From Chryseosolibacter sp964563295 (GTDB taxonomy: Bacteria; Bacteroidota; Bacteroidia; Cytophagales; Cyclobacteriaceae), in NCBI GenBank assembly GCA_964563295.1, contig CAZLWX010000003.1, forward strand, positions 13,457-77,456: a stretch of DNA of 64,000 nt, given 5' to 3'. Positions 8,998 through 17,228 of the stretch are shown in pieces (the first letter of the stretch is position 1; every line of letters starts with the position of its first letter). Both the position numbers and the translations under genes were made by a program. Under the pieces are notes generated by a model. That model was given only the letters and a program-made list of their open reading frames with translations. It made no database searches and was not told the origin of the DNA.

Positions 8998-9527
8998 TGC
9001 TCCACACTGCCGAGGGTAGCATGGTCAGCCGACATTCTCCACCGCACGGTCGAAGCAGCAACCCCGAAATCGTCAGGGAGTGCAAGGTATGGCGCCACTT
9101 CCCGAACACCGATTTTGATGATGGCCATATGATGGACGGAGTGTTCTATGTTGTAGACCAGCTCTCGCAGCGCGTTAGTCTCAACGGAGACAAAATCATC
9201 GCCTGTGTGATCATAGCTGACATCAAGCCTGAGCGGACGTTCGACCGTCACCGACTCGATGAATCGTGAAAGTCTCGAAAGAGTGTTCAAGGCGAACTGC
9301 TTGTCGACCTCGAGCCGCCGGTCGTGGTCCCGCTTGTCGTAGTTAATGACGCCGCATTCAAAGCCCCTCTCGAAGCACAGATAGAACTCCAGCGTATGGC
9401 GGACATGCTGACCGATGGTTGAGTTTCCGAGTGCTTCTGAAGCCTTGCTGTAGTCTTCGGAATGCATACCGGCGATCAGCCCGGCAAGCTGGTCAAAGAT
9501 TCGTTGGCAAGCGCGAGTGAGGTTCAT
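8994..9527 (-). CDS. DinB family protein (four-helix bundle)
   Basis: A 177-residue DinB/YfiT-like protein. It has the family metal-site histidines in GQHVRHTLEF (residues 39-48) and in IEHSVHHMAIIKIG near residue 130. Such proteins are often thiol-dependent (bacillithiol or mycothiol) transferases or hydrolases; the actual reaction here is unknown. It is the first gene of a three-gene minus-strand operon with the ATP-grasp and LysE genes, overlapping the former by ATGA. A perfect -7 promoter box lies 15 bp upstream of the ATG. Confidence 0.8.
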   Translation of the reverse strand: MNLTRACQRIFDQLAGLIAGMHSEDYSKASEALGNSTIGQHVRHTLEFYLCFERGFECGVINYDKRDHDRRLEVDKQFALNTLSRLSRFIESVTVERPLRLDVSYDHTGDDFVSVETNALRELVYNIEHSVHHMAIIKIGVREVAPYLALPDDFGVAASTVRWRMSADHATLGSVEQ

Positions 9528-9542
9528 GGTGCGGGATTGTTA

Positions 9543-9550
9543 CAAATATA
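9543..9550 (-). promoter_or_regulatory. -7 promoter element of the DinB/ATP-grasp/LysE operon
   Basis: On the minus strand this reads TATATTTG, a perfect TAnnTTTG box, 15 bp ahead of the dinB-family ATG. No TTG was found at the usual -33 distance. Confidence 0.6.
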
Positions 9551-9566
9551 CGCAAAGAGCAGAATG

Positions 9567-9779
9567 TCAGTGAAGGCCAAATCCGGTCCCATATCGGATA
9601 AGTACCCAATCTTCTAACGGCTGGTTCATATTTTTCCTGATTTGATCTAACCTTATTTGTGTTTGCTTCGCAGTAAAAGTCATTGGTAAATCCCATGTCG
9701 ATGGCCTTACCTTTGACCGGTTCCCCCAATCAAAGTACCTGGCGGGACCACAACGGCAGAGGGCCAACTGCTCTTTCAC
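9567..9779 (-). CDS. Doubtful small ORF, possibly a decayed iron-sulfur protein
   Basis: A 70-codon frame starting with GTG, with no other strong gene in this intergenic stretch (9528-10015). It begins with an LALCRCG segment like the first half of CDGSH iron-sulfur proteins, and the FTAKQTQ and NQPLEDW pieces could align with the later part of a double-CDGSH protein. The remaining Cys and His ligands are absent. It is in the same frame as the 54-residue ORF just upstream (9807-9971), separated by one TGA and nine codons. It may be a pseudogene remnant or a chance frame. I cannot assign a function. Confidence 0.25.
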   Translation of the reverse strand: MKEQLALCRCGPARYFDWGNRSKVRPSTWDLPMTFTAKQTQIRLDQIRKNMNQPLEDWVLIRYGTGFGLH

Positions 9780-9806
9780 ATTGTAATGTTTTTGCGAATC
9801 GCCTTT

Positions 9807-9971
9807 TCATCTTTGAGCCTCGAAAAGGGCGACCAGATTCTTGATCCTGGCGCGAACCGCGTTTTCGTTTTGCAAGGTGACGCACGGTGACAGATCGGTT
9901 TTGTCACCTGCCTTACAAATGGCCAAAAAATCGGTCAATAGTCCTAAAAACTTACATTGTTGATCTGGCAT
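9807..9971 (-). CDS. Possible small protein of 54 residues
   Basis: An ATG-started frame, too short for normal gene callers, encoding a protein that begins MPDQQCKFLGLLTDFL and ends VRARIKNLVALFEAQR. It has a balanced amino-acid composition with two amphipathic helix-like segments and three Cys. It is divergent from the secreted-protein gene at 10016 and in frame with the doubtful ORF downstream. No family is recognised and no clear promoter box was found. It could be a real small protein or the N-terminal half of a gene broken by the TGA at 9807-9809. Confidence 0.35.
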   Translation of the reverse strand: MPDQQCKFLGLLTDFLAICKAGDKTDLSPCVTLQNENAVRARIKNLVALFEAQR

Positions 9972-10015
9972 GGTGCTTGTTTTCGTTTAGGTAGAAACTG
10001 AGGGTTGAAAATGTT

Positions 10016-10402
10016 ATGAAGAAGCTCCTGGCCATCGCCTTGTTCGCAGTTATCTCTACTGGCGCGCAGGCTTATATTTCCGGCATTGCCATCATGACTG
10101 AGAAGCAGTCGAACATGGAGGTTTACATCAATGGCAAACTTTACAACAAGACGCCGGAGAAATTTGTAAGAATCAAAAGTAAGCCGGGACTGTTTCACGT
10201 CGCCGTAAAGGTTCTCAATCCCTATGACCGTGTGTGGTACGTGGTCCGAAAGGATATCATTGTGGAGCAGGGTTTTGAATTTTTCTACAAGATTGTATTT
10301 GAGGAGGGCAAGCGTCCTGCTATCCAGGCCGTTAGAAAATATCCGGTATACTCGAGGTACTTTCTGAATCCGATGCTCTATAACCGGCACCCGGTTACTT
10401 GA
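10016..10402 (+). CDS. Secreted hypothetical protein
   Basis: A 128-residue protein with a clear signal peptide (MKKLLAIALFAVISTGAQA) and a mature part that looks like one small beta-sandwich (EVYINGKLYNKTPEKFVRI, then PGLFHVAVKVLNP). This resembles a PEGA-like or surface beta domain. The C-terminus is basic and Tyr-rich. The ATG is preceded by an AT-rich leader. The last 8 bp overlap the convergent membrane-protein gene. No specific family is recognised; a periplasmic or surface location is the only safe inference. Confidence 0.65.
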   Translation: MKKLLAIALFAVISTGAQAYISGIAIMTEKQSNMEVYINGKLYNKTPEKFVRIKSKPGLFHVAVKVLNPYDRVWYVVRKDIIVEQGFEFFYKIVFEEGKRPAIQAVRKYPVYSRYFLNPMLYNRHPVT

Positions 10403-10679
10403 CGGCCCGGCGTTGATTTCTCACTATCAGGGCGGCAACCACGATAATAATCATGATCGTCAGTGGGTTCCAGTGAAACAAGGCAAAAGGACGATGGAAG
10501 TCGAACAGCCAACCGAATAGGGCGCCAAAAATTGATCCGATAATCCCAAAGACAGCACCGAGAACGCCGCCGATCACACCAAATACTGCACCAAAAACTC
10601 CGGCAATAATCGGAATCGCAATGGGCAGAAACAGGATGCAACCAATGATTACGAACAGGAGAACAATACCTTTTGCCAT
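10395..10679 (-). CDS. Small Gly-rich membrane protein
   Basis: A 94-residue protein with one long hydrophobic Gly/Ile/Phe-rich region (residues 4-55, with regular glycine spacing such as GVFGAVFGVIGGVLGAVFG), then a short aromatic loop and a second transmembrane segment (IMIIIVVAALIV), ending in a basic tail RNQRRAVK. The start MAKGIV at 10679 is preferred; a longer frame begins at 10748 but adds a non-hydrophobic leader. The glycine-spaced helices suggest tight helix packing or oligomerisation. No known family is recognised. Confidence 0.6.
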   Translation of the reverse strand: MAKGIVLLFVIIGCILFLPIAIPIIAGVFGAVFGVIGGVLGAVFGIIGSIFGALFGWLFDFHRPFALFHWNPLTIMIIIVVAALIVRNQRRAVK

Positions 10680-10753
10680 ATGATTGGTGATTAGCCCCTC
10701 CAGCTTCAAACATTGTTCCATTCTTCCCCTTGTGCCTTCAGGCCGCATTCAGC

Positions 10754-10784
10754 AAAGAAAAATCCCCGACAGCAGCCGGGGATT
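10754..10784 (-). terminator. Rho-independent terminator of the beta-oxidation operon
   Basis: Perfect 8-bp stem (AATCCCCG at 10761-10768, CGGGGATT at 10777-10784, 8-base loop). On the minus strand it is followed by a T-rich tract (complement of the A run at 10754-10762). It lies 30 bp after the acyl-CoA dehydrogenase stop. Confidence 0.88.
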
Positions 10785-10814
10785 GTTCGATTTTGCACAA
10801 GGACCTGTTCAGTT

Positions 10815-12617
10815 TTAGAAGGGGTATTCACCTTTCTCGATGATGTAATCGGCGATCTTGCGCCGGGCATTCTTGAGATTATAGGGCTCGATCTTAGTGA
10901 ACCTCTTCAGGCCCAGAAGCATGAGCCGAAGCTCATCACCTTCAGCAAAGGCCATTATAGCCTGCCTGCCTGCCCAAGCCGCCTTTTCTACTGCGCCGTG
11001 GAGATAGACCATGGCCATTTCTTTCTGGATTTCGCAATTTGTTTCTCCACGAATGCTGACAAGTTTTTCGACCCGCAACAGTGCCGATTCAGCCACGTAG
11101 CCTTCAATAAGCATATCCGCCAGGTGCATCAGCACCTCCTGCTCCTCCGATAGCTTGGCCATATACTTTTGAACAGCAGCTCCGGCGACCATCAGCCCGG
11201 CTTTCTTTAAATTCCTGAGAACTTTCTTCTCAGCAGCAAAGGGCAGTGCATCTTCATTACTGCCAAAGTCCGGAATCGCCATCAACTCTTTTTGCACAGC
11301 CATAGCGGGCGTCATGAGATCGAGTTGACCTTTCATGGCGCGCTTCAACAGCATATCGATTGTCAGCATCCGGTTGATCTCATTTGTTCCCTCAAAGATC
11401 CGGTTGATGCGGGCATCGCGGTAAGCTCTGTCCATTGGACCTTCCGCCGAGAATCCCATGCCGCCGTAAATCTGCACGCCTTCGTCGACGACAAAGTCAA
11501 GCACCTCGGACCCATGCACTTTCATGATCGCGCATTCGATCGCGAATTCCTCCAGCGATTTCAGACGGGCTTTGGCCGGCTCGATACCTGATGCGACGAG
11601 CGCTGCGTAAGCATCATCGATGTTTTGGCCGGCCCGATAGCACGCCGATTCACTGGCGAAAACGCGGCTGGCCATTTCCGCGATTTTGTGCCTGATAGCG
11701 CCGAACCTGGCGATGGGCGTGCCGAACTGCTTGCGCTCCCGCGCGTAATTCACCGCTGTTGAAATAGTCTTTTTGCTCCCTCCGATGGCAGCGACCGCAA
11801 GCTTGATACGCCCCACGTTAAGGATGTTGACGGCGATCTTGAATCCGTTCTCGCGTTCAGACAGCAAATTCTCCGCAGGCACTTTACAGTCGTTGAAGAA
11901 AATCTGACGGGTAGACGACCCTTTTATTCCCATCTTGTGTTCTTCTTCATTCATCGTGATGCCACCGAATGCGCGCTCGACAATAAACGCACTCAGGTTC
12001 TTGTCGTTCTCGATCTTCGCAAAGACGATGTAGATGTCAGCGAAACCTCCGTTGGTGATCCACATCTTCTGACCATTGATGATATAGTGTTTGCCGTCAG
12101 GAGTGGGCGTCGCCCGTGTTTTTCCGGAGTTCGCATCCGACCCTGAGTCGGGCTCGGTAAGACAATAGGCGGCCTTGTACTCGCCCGTCGCCAGCTTGGG
12201 CAGGTATTTCTTCTTTTGCGCCTCGTTGCCGTAGTACACGATCGGTAATGTGCCAATGCCCGTGTGTGCTGACAAGGCTACCGCGATTGAGTGCCCGGCC
12301 CCGATAACCTCCGCTACCAGCATGGTCGTATTGAAATCCATCCCGAATCCTCCATACTCGGTCGGCACCGATGTTCCAAGAAGTCCGAGCTCGCCAGCCT
12401 TGTCGAGCAATGCAGGCATAAGCTTTGGATCCTTCATCGAATCAATCTCGTCAAGCCTCGGATAAACTTCCTTTGCCAGGAAGTCCTTGCATTGCTGCTC
12501 GATCATTTTCTGCTCCTCATTGAAATCCTCTGGTATGAAGATCTCAGAAGCCTCTGTTTCGCGAATGAGGAATTCGCCTCCCTTGATTGCTTTTCTTGCC
12601 TCCGTTGCTGTAGCCAT
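10815..12617 (-). CDS. Acyl-CoA dehydrogenase (long-chain type with C-terminal extension)
   Basis: A 600-residue flavoprotein for the first step of beta-oxidation (acyl-CoA to trans-2-enoyl-CoA). The N-terminal helical domain is followed by the middle FAD-contact motifs YCLTEPDSGSDAN and WITNGG. The C-terminal helical domain carries ARERKQFG, the QIYGGMGF motif and the FEGTNEINR motif with the catalytic Glu. About 150 extra residues after the core resemble the VLCAD/ACAD9 architecture, suggesting long-chain substrates. It is the last gene of the operon with the thiolase (40-bp gap upstream). Confidence 0.92.
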   Translation of the reverse strand: MATATEARKAIKGGEFLIRETEASEIFIPEDFNEEQKMIEQQCKDFLAKEVYPRLDEIDSMKDPKLMPALLDKAGELGLLGTSVPTEYGGFGMDFNTTMLVAEVIGAGHSIAVALSAHTGIGTLPIVYYGNEAQKKKYLPKLATGEYKAAYCLTEPDSGSDANSGKTRATPTPDGKHYIINGQKMWITNGGFADIYIVFAKIENDKNLSAFIVERAFGGITMNEEEHKMGIKGSSTRQIFFNDCKVPAENLLSERENGFKIAVNILNVGRIKLAVAAIGGSKKTISTAVNYARERKQFGTPIARFGAIRHKIAEMASRVFASESACYRAGQNIDDAYAALVASGIEPAKARLKSLEEFAIECAIMKVHGSEVLDFVVDEGVQIYGGMGFSAEGPMDRAYRDARINRIFEGTNEINRMLTIDMLLKRAMKGQLDLMTPAMAVQKELMAIPDFGSNEDALPFAAEKKVLRNLKKAGLMVAGAAVQKYMAKLSEEQEVLMHLADMLIEGYVAESALLRVEKLVSIRGETNCEIQKEMAMVYLHGAVEKAAWAGRQAIMAFAEGDELRLMLLGLKRFTKIEPYNLKNARRKIADYIIEKGEYPF

Positions 12618-12657
12618 ATGCTGATTGTGTTTTGATTCCTGGTTGATTGCCGTCGTC

Positions 12658-13830
12658 CTAGTTTAGCAGTTCGTATACCCCGGCTACGCCCTGGCCTCCG
12701 CCCACGCATGCCGTGACAAGTCCATACTTCCCTTTCCGACGCCTGAGCTCGTTGAACAACGTCAGCGATAAACGGGCTCCGGAACTCCCTAATGGATGTC
12801 CGAGGGCAATAGCTCCACCGTTGACATTTAATTTTGACGGATCAATTTCCAGTTCGCGCACAACTGCCAAAGATTGTGCAGCAAACGCCTCATTTAGCTC
12901 GATCAGGTGCATGTCGTTAAGTTTCATTCCCGCGCGGGCCAACGCCTTTGGCACTGCGGCAACGGGGCCTATACCCATGATTCTCGGATCCACGCCGGCC
13001 ACCGCATAGCTCACCATTCGCGCAATAGGCTTCAGGTTCAACTGCTTGACGAGTCTCTCAGACATGACGACAGCAAAAGCTGCACCATCGGTCGTTGGCG
13101 ACGAATTTCCGGCCGTGACACTGCCTCCAAGCGCGAACACAGGCTTCAGTTTCCCAAGCACCTCCATGTTGGTATCGGCGCGCGGCCCTTCATCGGTGTC
13201 CACCACAAACTCGCGGGTTTTCTTTTTTCCATCGCGGTCAACAAAAACTTCCTTTGTCGTCACCGGCACGATCTCCTCCTTAAACTTTCCTTCCTGTTGT
13301 GCCTTGATCGCTTTCATGTGCGATTCGAATGCAAAACGGTCCTGGTCCTCGCGAGAGACCTTGTACTGACTGGCAACCTGCTCGGCGGTTAATCCCATAC
13401 TGGTGTAATAGGTCGGATTATCGCGCGCAATTTCATAGTTAAGCACGGTCCTCCAGCCCATTACCGGAACCAGGGACATGGATTCGGTGCCGCCCGCGAT
13501 TATGCAATCCGCCATGCCAGCTTGTATTTTTGCTGATGCGATGTGGATTGCTTCCAACCCCGAACCGCAATACCGGTTGATCACCATTCCCGCGTTATCA
13601 ATACCCAGGGCCATCAATGCGATCATACGCCCCATTTGCATGCCCTGCTCGGCTTCCTGCACGGCATTTCCTACGATGAGGTCATCGACCAAACCGGCCT
13701 CTAGCCCCGGTACTGACTGCACCAATGCCTTGATGATGTCTTTGGCGAAGTCATCGGGTCGTGTGAACCGAAACGCTCCTCGCTTTGCACGAGTGTTGGC
13801 GGTTCTTTTAGCTGCAACTATATATGCCAT
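12658..13830 (-). CDS. fadA: Acetyl-CoA C-acyltransferase (3-ketoacyl-CoA thiolase)
   Basis: A 390-residue degradative thiolase that cleaves 3-ketoacyl-CoA to acetyl-CoA and a shortened acyl-CoA. The nucleophile is Cys88 in NRYCGSGLEAI. The C-terminal part has NVNGGAIALGHPLGSSGAR with the catalytic His, and VTACVGGGQG with the second catalytic Cys. The length is typical. It sits 52 bp downstream of the multifunctional hydratase/dehydrogenase, giving a complete FadA/FadB-like pair. An acetoacetyl-CoA thiolase is possible but less likely in this context. Confidence 0.92.
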   Translation of the reverse strand: MAYIVAAKRTANTRAKRGAFRFTRPDDFAKDIIKALVQSVPGLEAGLVDDLIVGNAVQEAEQGMQMGRMIALMALGIDNAGMVINRYCGSGLEAIHIASAKIQAGMADCIIAGGTESMSLVPVMGWRTVLNYEIARDNPTYYTSMGLTAEQVASQYKVSREDQDRFAFESHMKAIKAQQEGKFKEEIVPVTTKEVFVDRDGKKKTREFVVDTDEGPRADTNMEVLGKLKPVFALGGSVTAGNSSPTTDGAAFAVVMSERLVKQLNLKPIARMVSYAVAGVDPRIMGIGPVAAVPKALARAGMKLNDMHLIELNEAFAAQSLAVVRELEIDPSKLNVNGGAIALGHPLGSSGARLSLTLFNELRRRKGKYGLVTACVGGGQGVAGVYELLN

Positions 13831-13882
13831 AAAATTTTCTTAGAAATGGTTTATAAATATTCTGAGCTCGATCGAACCCTTC

Positions 13883-16279
13883 CTAGTTTCTCAGCGGCTT
13901 TCCGCCGGTGAGGATAGCCTGGATTCGTTCGAGTGTTTTCTTTTCCCCGCAAAGGGAAACAAACGCTTCACGCTCAAGATCCAACAGGTATTGTTCACTT
14001 ACCTCCTGTGGCGCTGTCAAGTCGCCTCCGCACATGACATTGGCAAGCTTTAACGCGATCTTCGCATCATGATCAGAGATGTAATTCCCCATGCGCATAC
14101 CATTCACTCCGGCCATGAAAAGCGCCATGCCCGCCCTTCCCTGGACCTTAATGTTCGTAGCCTGTTGAGGCATGGTATAGCCCGACTCGGCGAGCTCGAT
14201 CACCGTGCTTTTCCCATCACCAAGCTGCCGATCGCGGTTCACTGAGATTCGGTCAATCGGTCGCAGGATCTTCATATCGCGCGCTTCCTCAGCCGATAAT
14301 GCAACTTTTGCTGTCGCGATATTCATAAAAGTATTTTGAAGGGCGTTGAGCTCCACGTCGCCTTCCTCCAACACATCAGAAACGCGCTTAGTCAATTCTT
14401 TCGTTCCACCTCCGGCGGGAATCAGCCCAACGCCGACTTCAACCAGGCCGATGTAGGTTTCGGCAGCAGCCTGAGCGATGTCGGCATGCAAGGTCATTTC
14501 ACAACCTCCACCCAAAGTGCGGCCCTGCGGACAAACAACGACCGGTACGGAGGAATAGCGGAGCCGCATGACGGAATTCTGAAAAGCACGCACCATGAAG
14601 TCAATCTCGTCGTAGTCCTGCTCGATCGCGTACATGAACACAAGTCCGAGGTTGGCGCCAAGAGAAAAATCGGCACCCTGATGACCGACGACGAGTCCGC
14701 GATAACTCTTTTCCGCCAGGTCGAGTGACTTGTTGAGCCCTTCGATGACTTCGCTGCCTAGTGTATAGCTCTTGCTGCTCCACGAAAAGTTGATCACCCC
14801 ATCGCCAAGGTCAGTGACCTTTGATTCGGCATTTTTCCAAACGACGTTTTCGCTGAGGTTCTCGAGAATAATGAATTCCTCCTTTCCAGGAATGTTCTTG
14901 TAGCTGCTAGTGGGAATGTCGTAGTACTTCCGTTCGCCGTTCTCAACCCTGTAGAACGATTTGTTCCCCGCGGCGAGCATGTCATAAACCCATTGTTTGG
15001 GTTTGTAGCCAATTCCTTCCATGGCCTTCACCGTCGACTCCACTCCTACTGCATCCCACGTTTCGAATGGTCCCAGTTCCCATCCAAACCCTGCGCAAAC
15101 AGCGTCGTCTATCTTGTACAGCTCATCTGAGATCTCAGGGATGCGGTTGCTGACATATTGAAACAACCCGTAGAAGGAGTCGCGATAGAATTCGCCGGCC
15201 TTATCCTTGCCGGCAAACAAAACCTTGAACCGGTCTTTCAGGTTGTCAATCGACTTGGTGGTTTCGAGGGTGGCGAACCTGGTCTTCGCCTTGGGTTTGT
15301 ATTCGAACGTCTTGAGGTCGAGCGTAAGAATTTCGGTCCCCTTCGCTCCTTTGGTTTTCTTGTAAAAGCCTTGACCCGTTTTATCGCCGAGCCACTTATT
15401 CTCCTCCAGTTTTTTTATCGCATCCGGCATCTTGAACATTTCCCGCCCTTCGTCATCCGGTAATCCGGCGTAGAGGTTGTTGGCAACCTTGATCAGCGTG
15501 TCAAGTCCCACGACATCGGAGGTGCGGAACGTCGCTGATTTTGGACGGCCGATGACTGGTCCTGTAAGTTTGTCCACCTCGTCGATATTAAGATCAAGTT
15601 TCCGCATGGAGTCAACCGCCTTCATGATGCCGTAAATTCCAACCCGGTTGGCGATAAACGCGGGGGTGTCTTTGCAAAGCACGGTTGTCTTGCCCAGGTA
15701 CAGATCGCCATAGTGCATCAGGAAGCTGGTGACTTCGGGATCGGTGTGAGGCGTGGGAATGATCTCCAGGAGCTTGAGATACCTCGGGGGATTAAAGAAG
15801 TGAGTTCCGCAAAAGTTTTTCTTGAAATCATCGGTCCTTGATTCAGCCATGAGGTGAATCGGGATACCGGACGTGTTGGAGGTTACCAATGATCCCGGCC
15901 GCCGATGTTTTTCTACTTCGTCGTAAACTTTCTTCTTGATTTCGAGATTTTCGACAACAACCTCGATCGTCCAGTCGCAGTCCTTGATTTTCGGCATGTC
16001 GTCGGTGAAGTTTCCGAGTTTGACCCGCGACGCGAATTGCTTATGGTAGAGAGGTGCGGGGTTGGATTTGAGTGTCGAATCGAAAGAAGACTGGACGATG
16101 CGGTTCCTGACGGCCGGACTTTCAAGGGACAGGCCTTTCTTCTTTTCGTCGTCGGTCAGTTCCTTAGGCGCAATGTCGAGCAACAACACCTGCACACCGA
16201 CGTTTGCGAAGTGACACGCGATACGGGAACCCATGATTCCCGAGCCGAGCACGGCTACTTTCCGGATGGTACGGTTCAT
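13883..16279 (-). CDS. fadN: 3-hydroxyacyl-CoA dehydrogenase / enoyl-CoA hydratase (FadN-type)
   Basis: A 798-residue bifunctional beta-oxidation enzyme with the dehydrogenase at the N-terminus, as in Bacillus FadN and unlike E. coli FadB. The NAD site is VLGSGIMGSRI (residues 10-20). The dehydrogenase catalytic region contains GTHFFNPPRYLKLLEIIP. After the helical dehydrogenase C-terminal domains, a crotonase fold follows, with GRTLGGGCEMTLHAD and VEVGVGLIPAGGGTKEL supplying the two hydratase glutamates. Its ATG overlaps the marR stop (ATGA at 16276-16279), so repressor and enzyme are translationally coupled. Confidence 0.92.
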   Translation of the reverse strand: MNRTIRKVAVLGSGIMGSRIACHFANVGVQVLLLDIAPKELTDDEKKKGLSLESPAVRNRIVQSSFDSTLKSNPAPLYHKQFASRVKLGNFTDDMPKIKDCDWTIEVVVENLEIKKKVYDEVEKHRRPGSLVTSNTSGIPIHLMAESRTDDFKKNFCGTHFFNPPRYLKLLEIIPTPHTDPEVTSFLMHYGDLYLGKTTVLCKDTPAFIANRVGIYGIMKAVDSMRKLDLNIDEVDKLTGPVIGRPKSATFRTSDVVGLDTLIKVANNLYAGLPDDEGREMFKMPDAIKKLEENKWLGDKTGQGFYKKTKGAKGTEILTLDLKTFEYKPKAKTRFATLETTKSIDNLKDRFKVLFAGKDKAGEFYRDSFYGLFQYVSNRIPEISDELYKIDDAVCAGFGWELGPFETWDAVGVESTVKAMEGIGYKPKQWVYDMLAAGNKSFYRVENGERKYYDIPTSSYKNIPGKEEFIILENLSENVVWKNAESKVTDLGDGVINFSWSSKSYTLGSEVIEGLNKSLDLAEKSYRGLVVGHQGADFSLGANLGLVFMYAIEQDYDEIDFMVRAFQNSVMRLRYSSVPVVVCPQGRTLGGGCEMTLHADIAQAAAETYIGLVEVGVGLIPAGGGTKELTKRVSDVLEEGDVELNALQNTFMNIATAKVALSAEEARDMKILRPIDRISVNRDRQLGDGKSTVIELAESGYTMPQQATNIKVQGRAGMALFMAGVNGMRMGNYISDHDAKIALKLANVMCGGDLTAPQEVSEQYLLDLEREAFVSLCGEKKTLERIQAILTGGKPLRN

Positions 16280-16743
16280 ATTTTCTTTTCGTTGAACGAG
16301 GATACTTTTTCGTAAATATCATTCTTTTCGATCACGCCGCTGATCTTCCTGAGCACATCAAAGAAGACCACTAGTTGGTCCTCATCGACAGCTTCACGAA
16401 TTGCTTCATTAAAACGAAGCACCGTTTCCCGAGACCGGTCTTTCTTTCGTTTTCCTTCTTTCGTAAGTTGAATGCGGACGAGTCGTTTATCCGACGGATC
16501 CTGCTCGCGGTAGATCAGACCCTTTTCCTCCATCGTCTTGAGGAGACGCGTCAGGCTTCTTGCCTCGAGTCCCATCAACGGAGCGATCTTGGTTGCCGGG
16601 GTTCCACCCTGTGATTGTATATTCAACAACACGAAACCCATCGACATAGTGATACCATGTTTGCCAGCCTGTTGATTGTACATCCTGGCGATGGCATGCC
16701 ACGCGGCTTTGATGTTGTAATCGACCGTCTCTTCGCGGCGCAT
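16276..16743 (-). CDS. MarR family transcriptional regulator of the beta-oxidation operon
   Basis: A 155-residue winged-helix regulator. The central part reads TKIAPLMGLEARSLTRLLKTMEEKGLIYRE (quoted only as its core around residues 50-79) followed by the wing DPSDKRLVRIQLT, the standard MarR pattern of recognition helix and DxRxxxI/V wing. It is the first gene of the four-gene operon. MarR proteins usually repress their own operon and are released by a small ligand, and an acyl-CoA is the natural candidate here by inference. A 12-bp palindrome 41 bp upstream could be its operator. Confidence 0.88.
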   Translation of the reverse strand: MRREETVDYNIKAAWHAIARMYNQQAGKHGITMSMGFVLLNIQSQGGTPATKIAPLMGLEARSLTRLLKTMEEKGLIYREQDPSDKRLVRIQLTKEGKRKKDRSRETVLRFNEAIREAVDEDQLVVFFDVLRKISGVIEKNDIYEKVSSFNEKKI

Positions 16744-16783
16744 GACGATACAGGTAAGGGCTTCGAAGGTAATTAAAAAATGT

Positions 16784-16795
16784 TATGCATGCATA
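16784..16795. promoter_or_regulatory. Palindrome, candidate MarR operator
   Basis: TATGCATGCATA is a perfect 12-bp palindrome in an AT-rich region 41 bp upstream of the marR ATG. A minus-strand 7/8 match to the -7 box (TACCTTCG) lies between it and marR. This is a plausible site for autorepression. Its assignment to this MarR protein is inference from position. Confidence 0.4.
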
Positions 16796-16845
16796 CTAAT
16801 ATTAAAAAATTATGTCGCTCGGCTGGTCCGTTTTGCAACCTTGTG

Positions 16846-16882
16846 TTGACCATCCTCGTCTATACATAAGTTAATTATGTAT
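16846..16882 (+). promoter_or_regulatory. padR promoter with overlapping PadR-type operator
   Basis: An inverted repeat with 8-bp arms ATACATAA and TTATGTAT around the 5-base spacer GTTAA spans 16862-16882. It overlaps TAATTATG (16872-16879), a 7/8 match to the -7 element. A TTG at 16846-16848 is a possible -33 element (23 bp spacer). The padR ATG follows 9 bases later. ATACAT/ATGTAT-type half sites are typical of PadR family operators, so this is very probably an autoregulatory site. Confidence 0.7.
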
Positions 16883-16891
16883 TAGGCATCT

Positions 16892-17224
16892 ATGCATTCA
16901 TCCGAACTGCTCAAAGGAACCCTTCAAACGATACTTTTAAAAGTCCTGTCAGACCACGGGCGCATGTACGGCTATGAGATCACCCAAAAGGTCAAAGAGC
17001 TATCAGGAGGCACCATATTGCTCACAGAGGGAGCCCTTTATCCCACACTCCATAGGATGGAAGCAGAAGGTTTTCTCCGAACCGAAACAGAAATGACCGG
17101 CAAGCGCGTGAGAAAGTATTATACCCTTACCCGCGAGGGCAAAGTCACCGTGCTGGAAAAGGTTCGCGAGTTTGCTGCCTTTATCAAGACCATGACGTCG
17201 GTGCTCAATCTGCAGCCGGCATAA
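16892..17224 (+). CDS. PadR family transcriptional regulator
   Basis: A 110-residue PadR-s1 type regulator. The core is LKGTLQTILLKVL, MYGYEITQKV, LTEGALYPTLHRME and GFLRTE, with the winged-helix wing RVRKYYTLTREG, followed by a C-terminal dimerisation helix. PadR proteins usually repress transporter genes and respond to small hydrophobic or toxic compounds. It is immediately followed (4-bp gap) by a MacB/FtsX-type permease, a pairing common in Bacteroidota. A matching inverted repeat overlaps its own promoter. Confidence 0.93.
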   Translation: MHSSELLKGTLQTILLKVLSDHGRMYGYEITQKVKELSGGTILLTEGALYPTLHRMEAEGFLRTETEMTGKRVRKYYTLTREGKVTVLEKVREFAAFIKTMTSVLNLQPA

Positions 17225-17228
17225 AAAC

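Noticed and set aside
9807..9809. TGA as a selenocysteine or reassigned codon
   Set aside because: Other genes in the window stop at TGA (for example uppS), and no SECIS-like hairpin was noticed after it; pseudogene or two ORFs is simpler.
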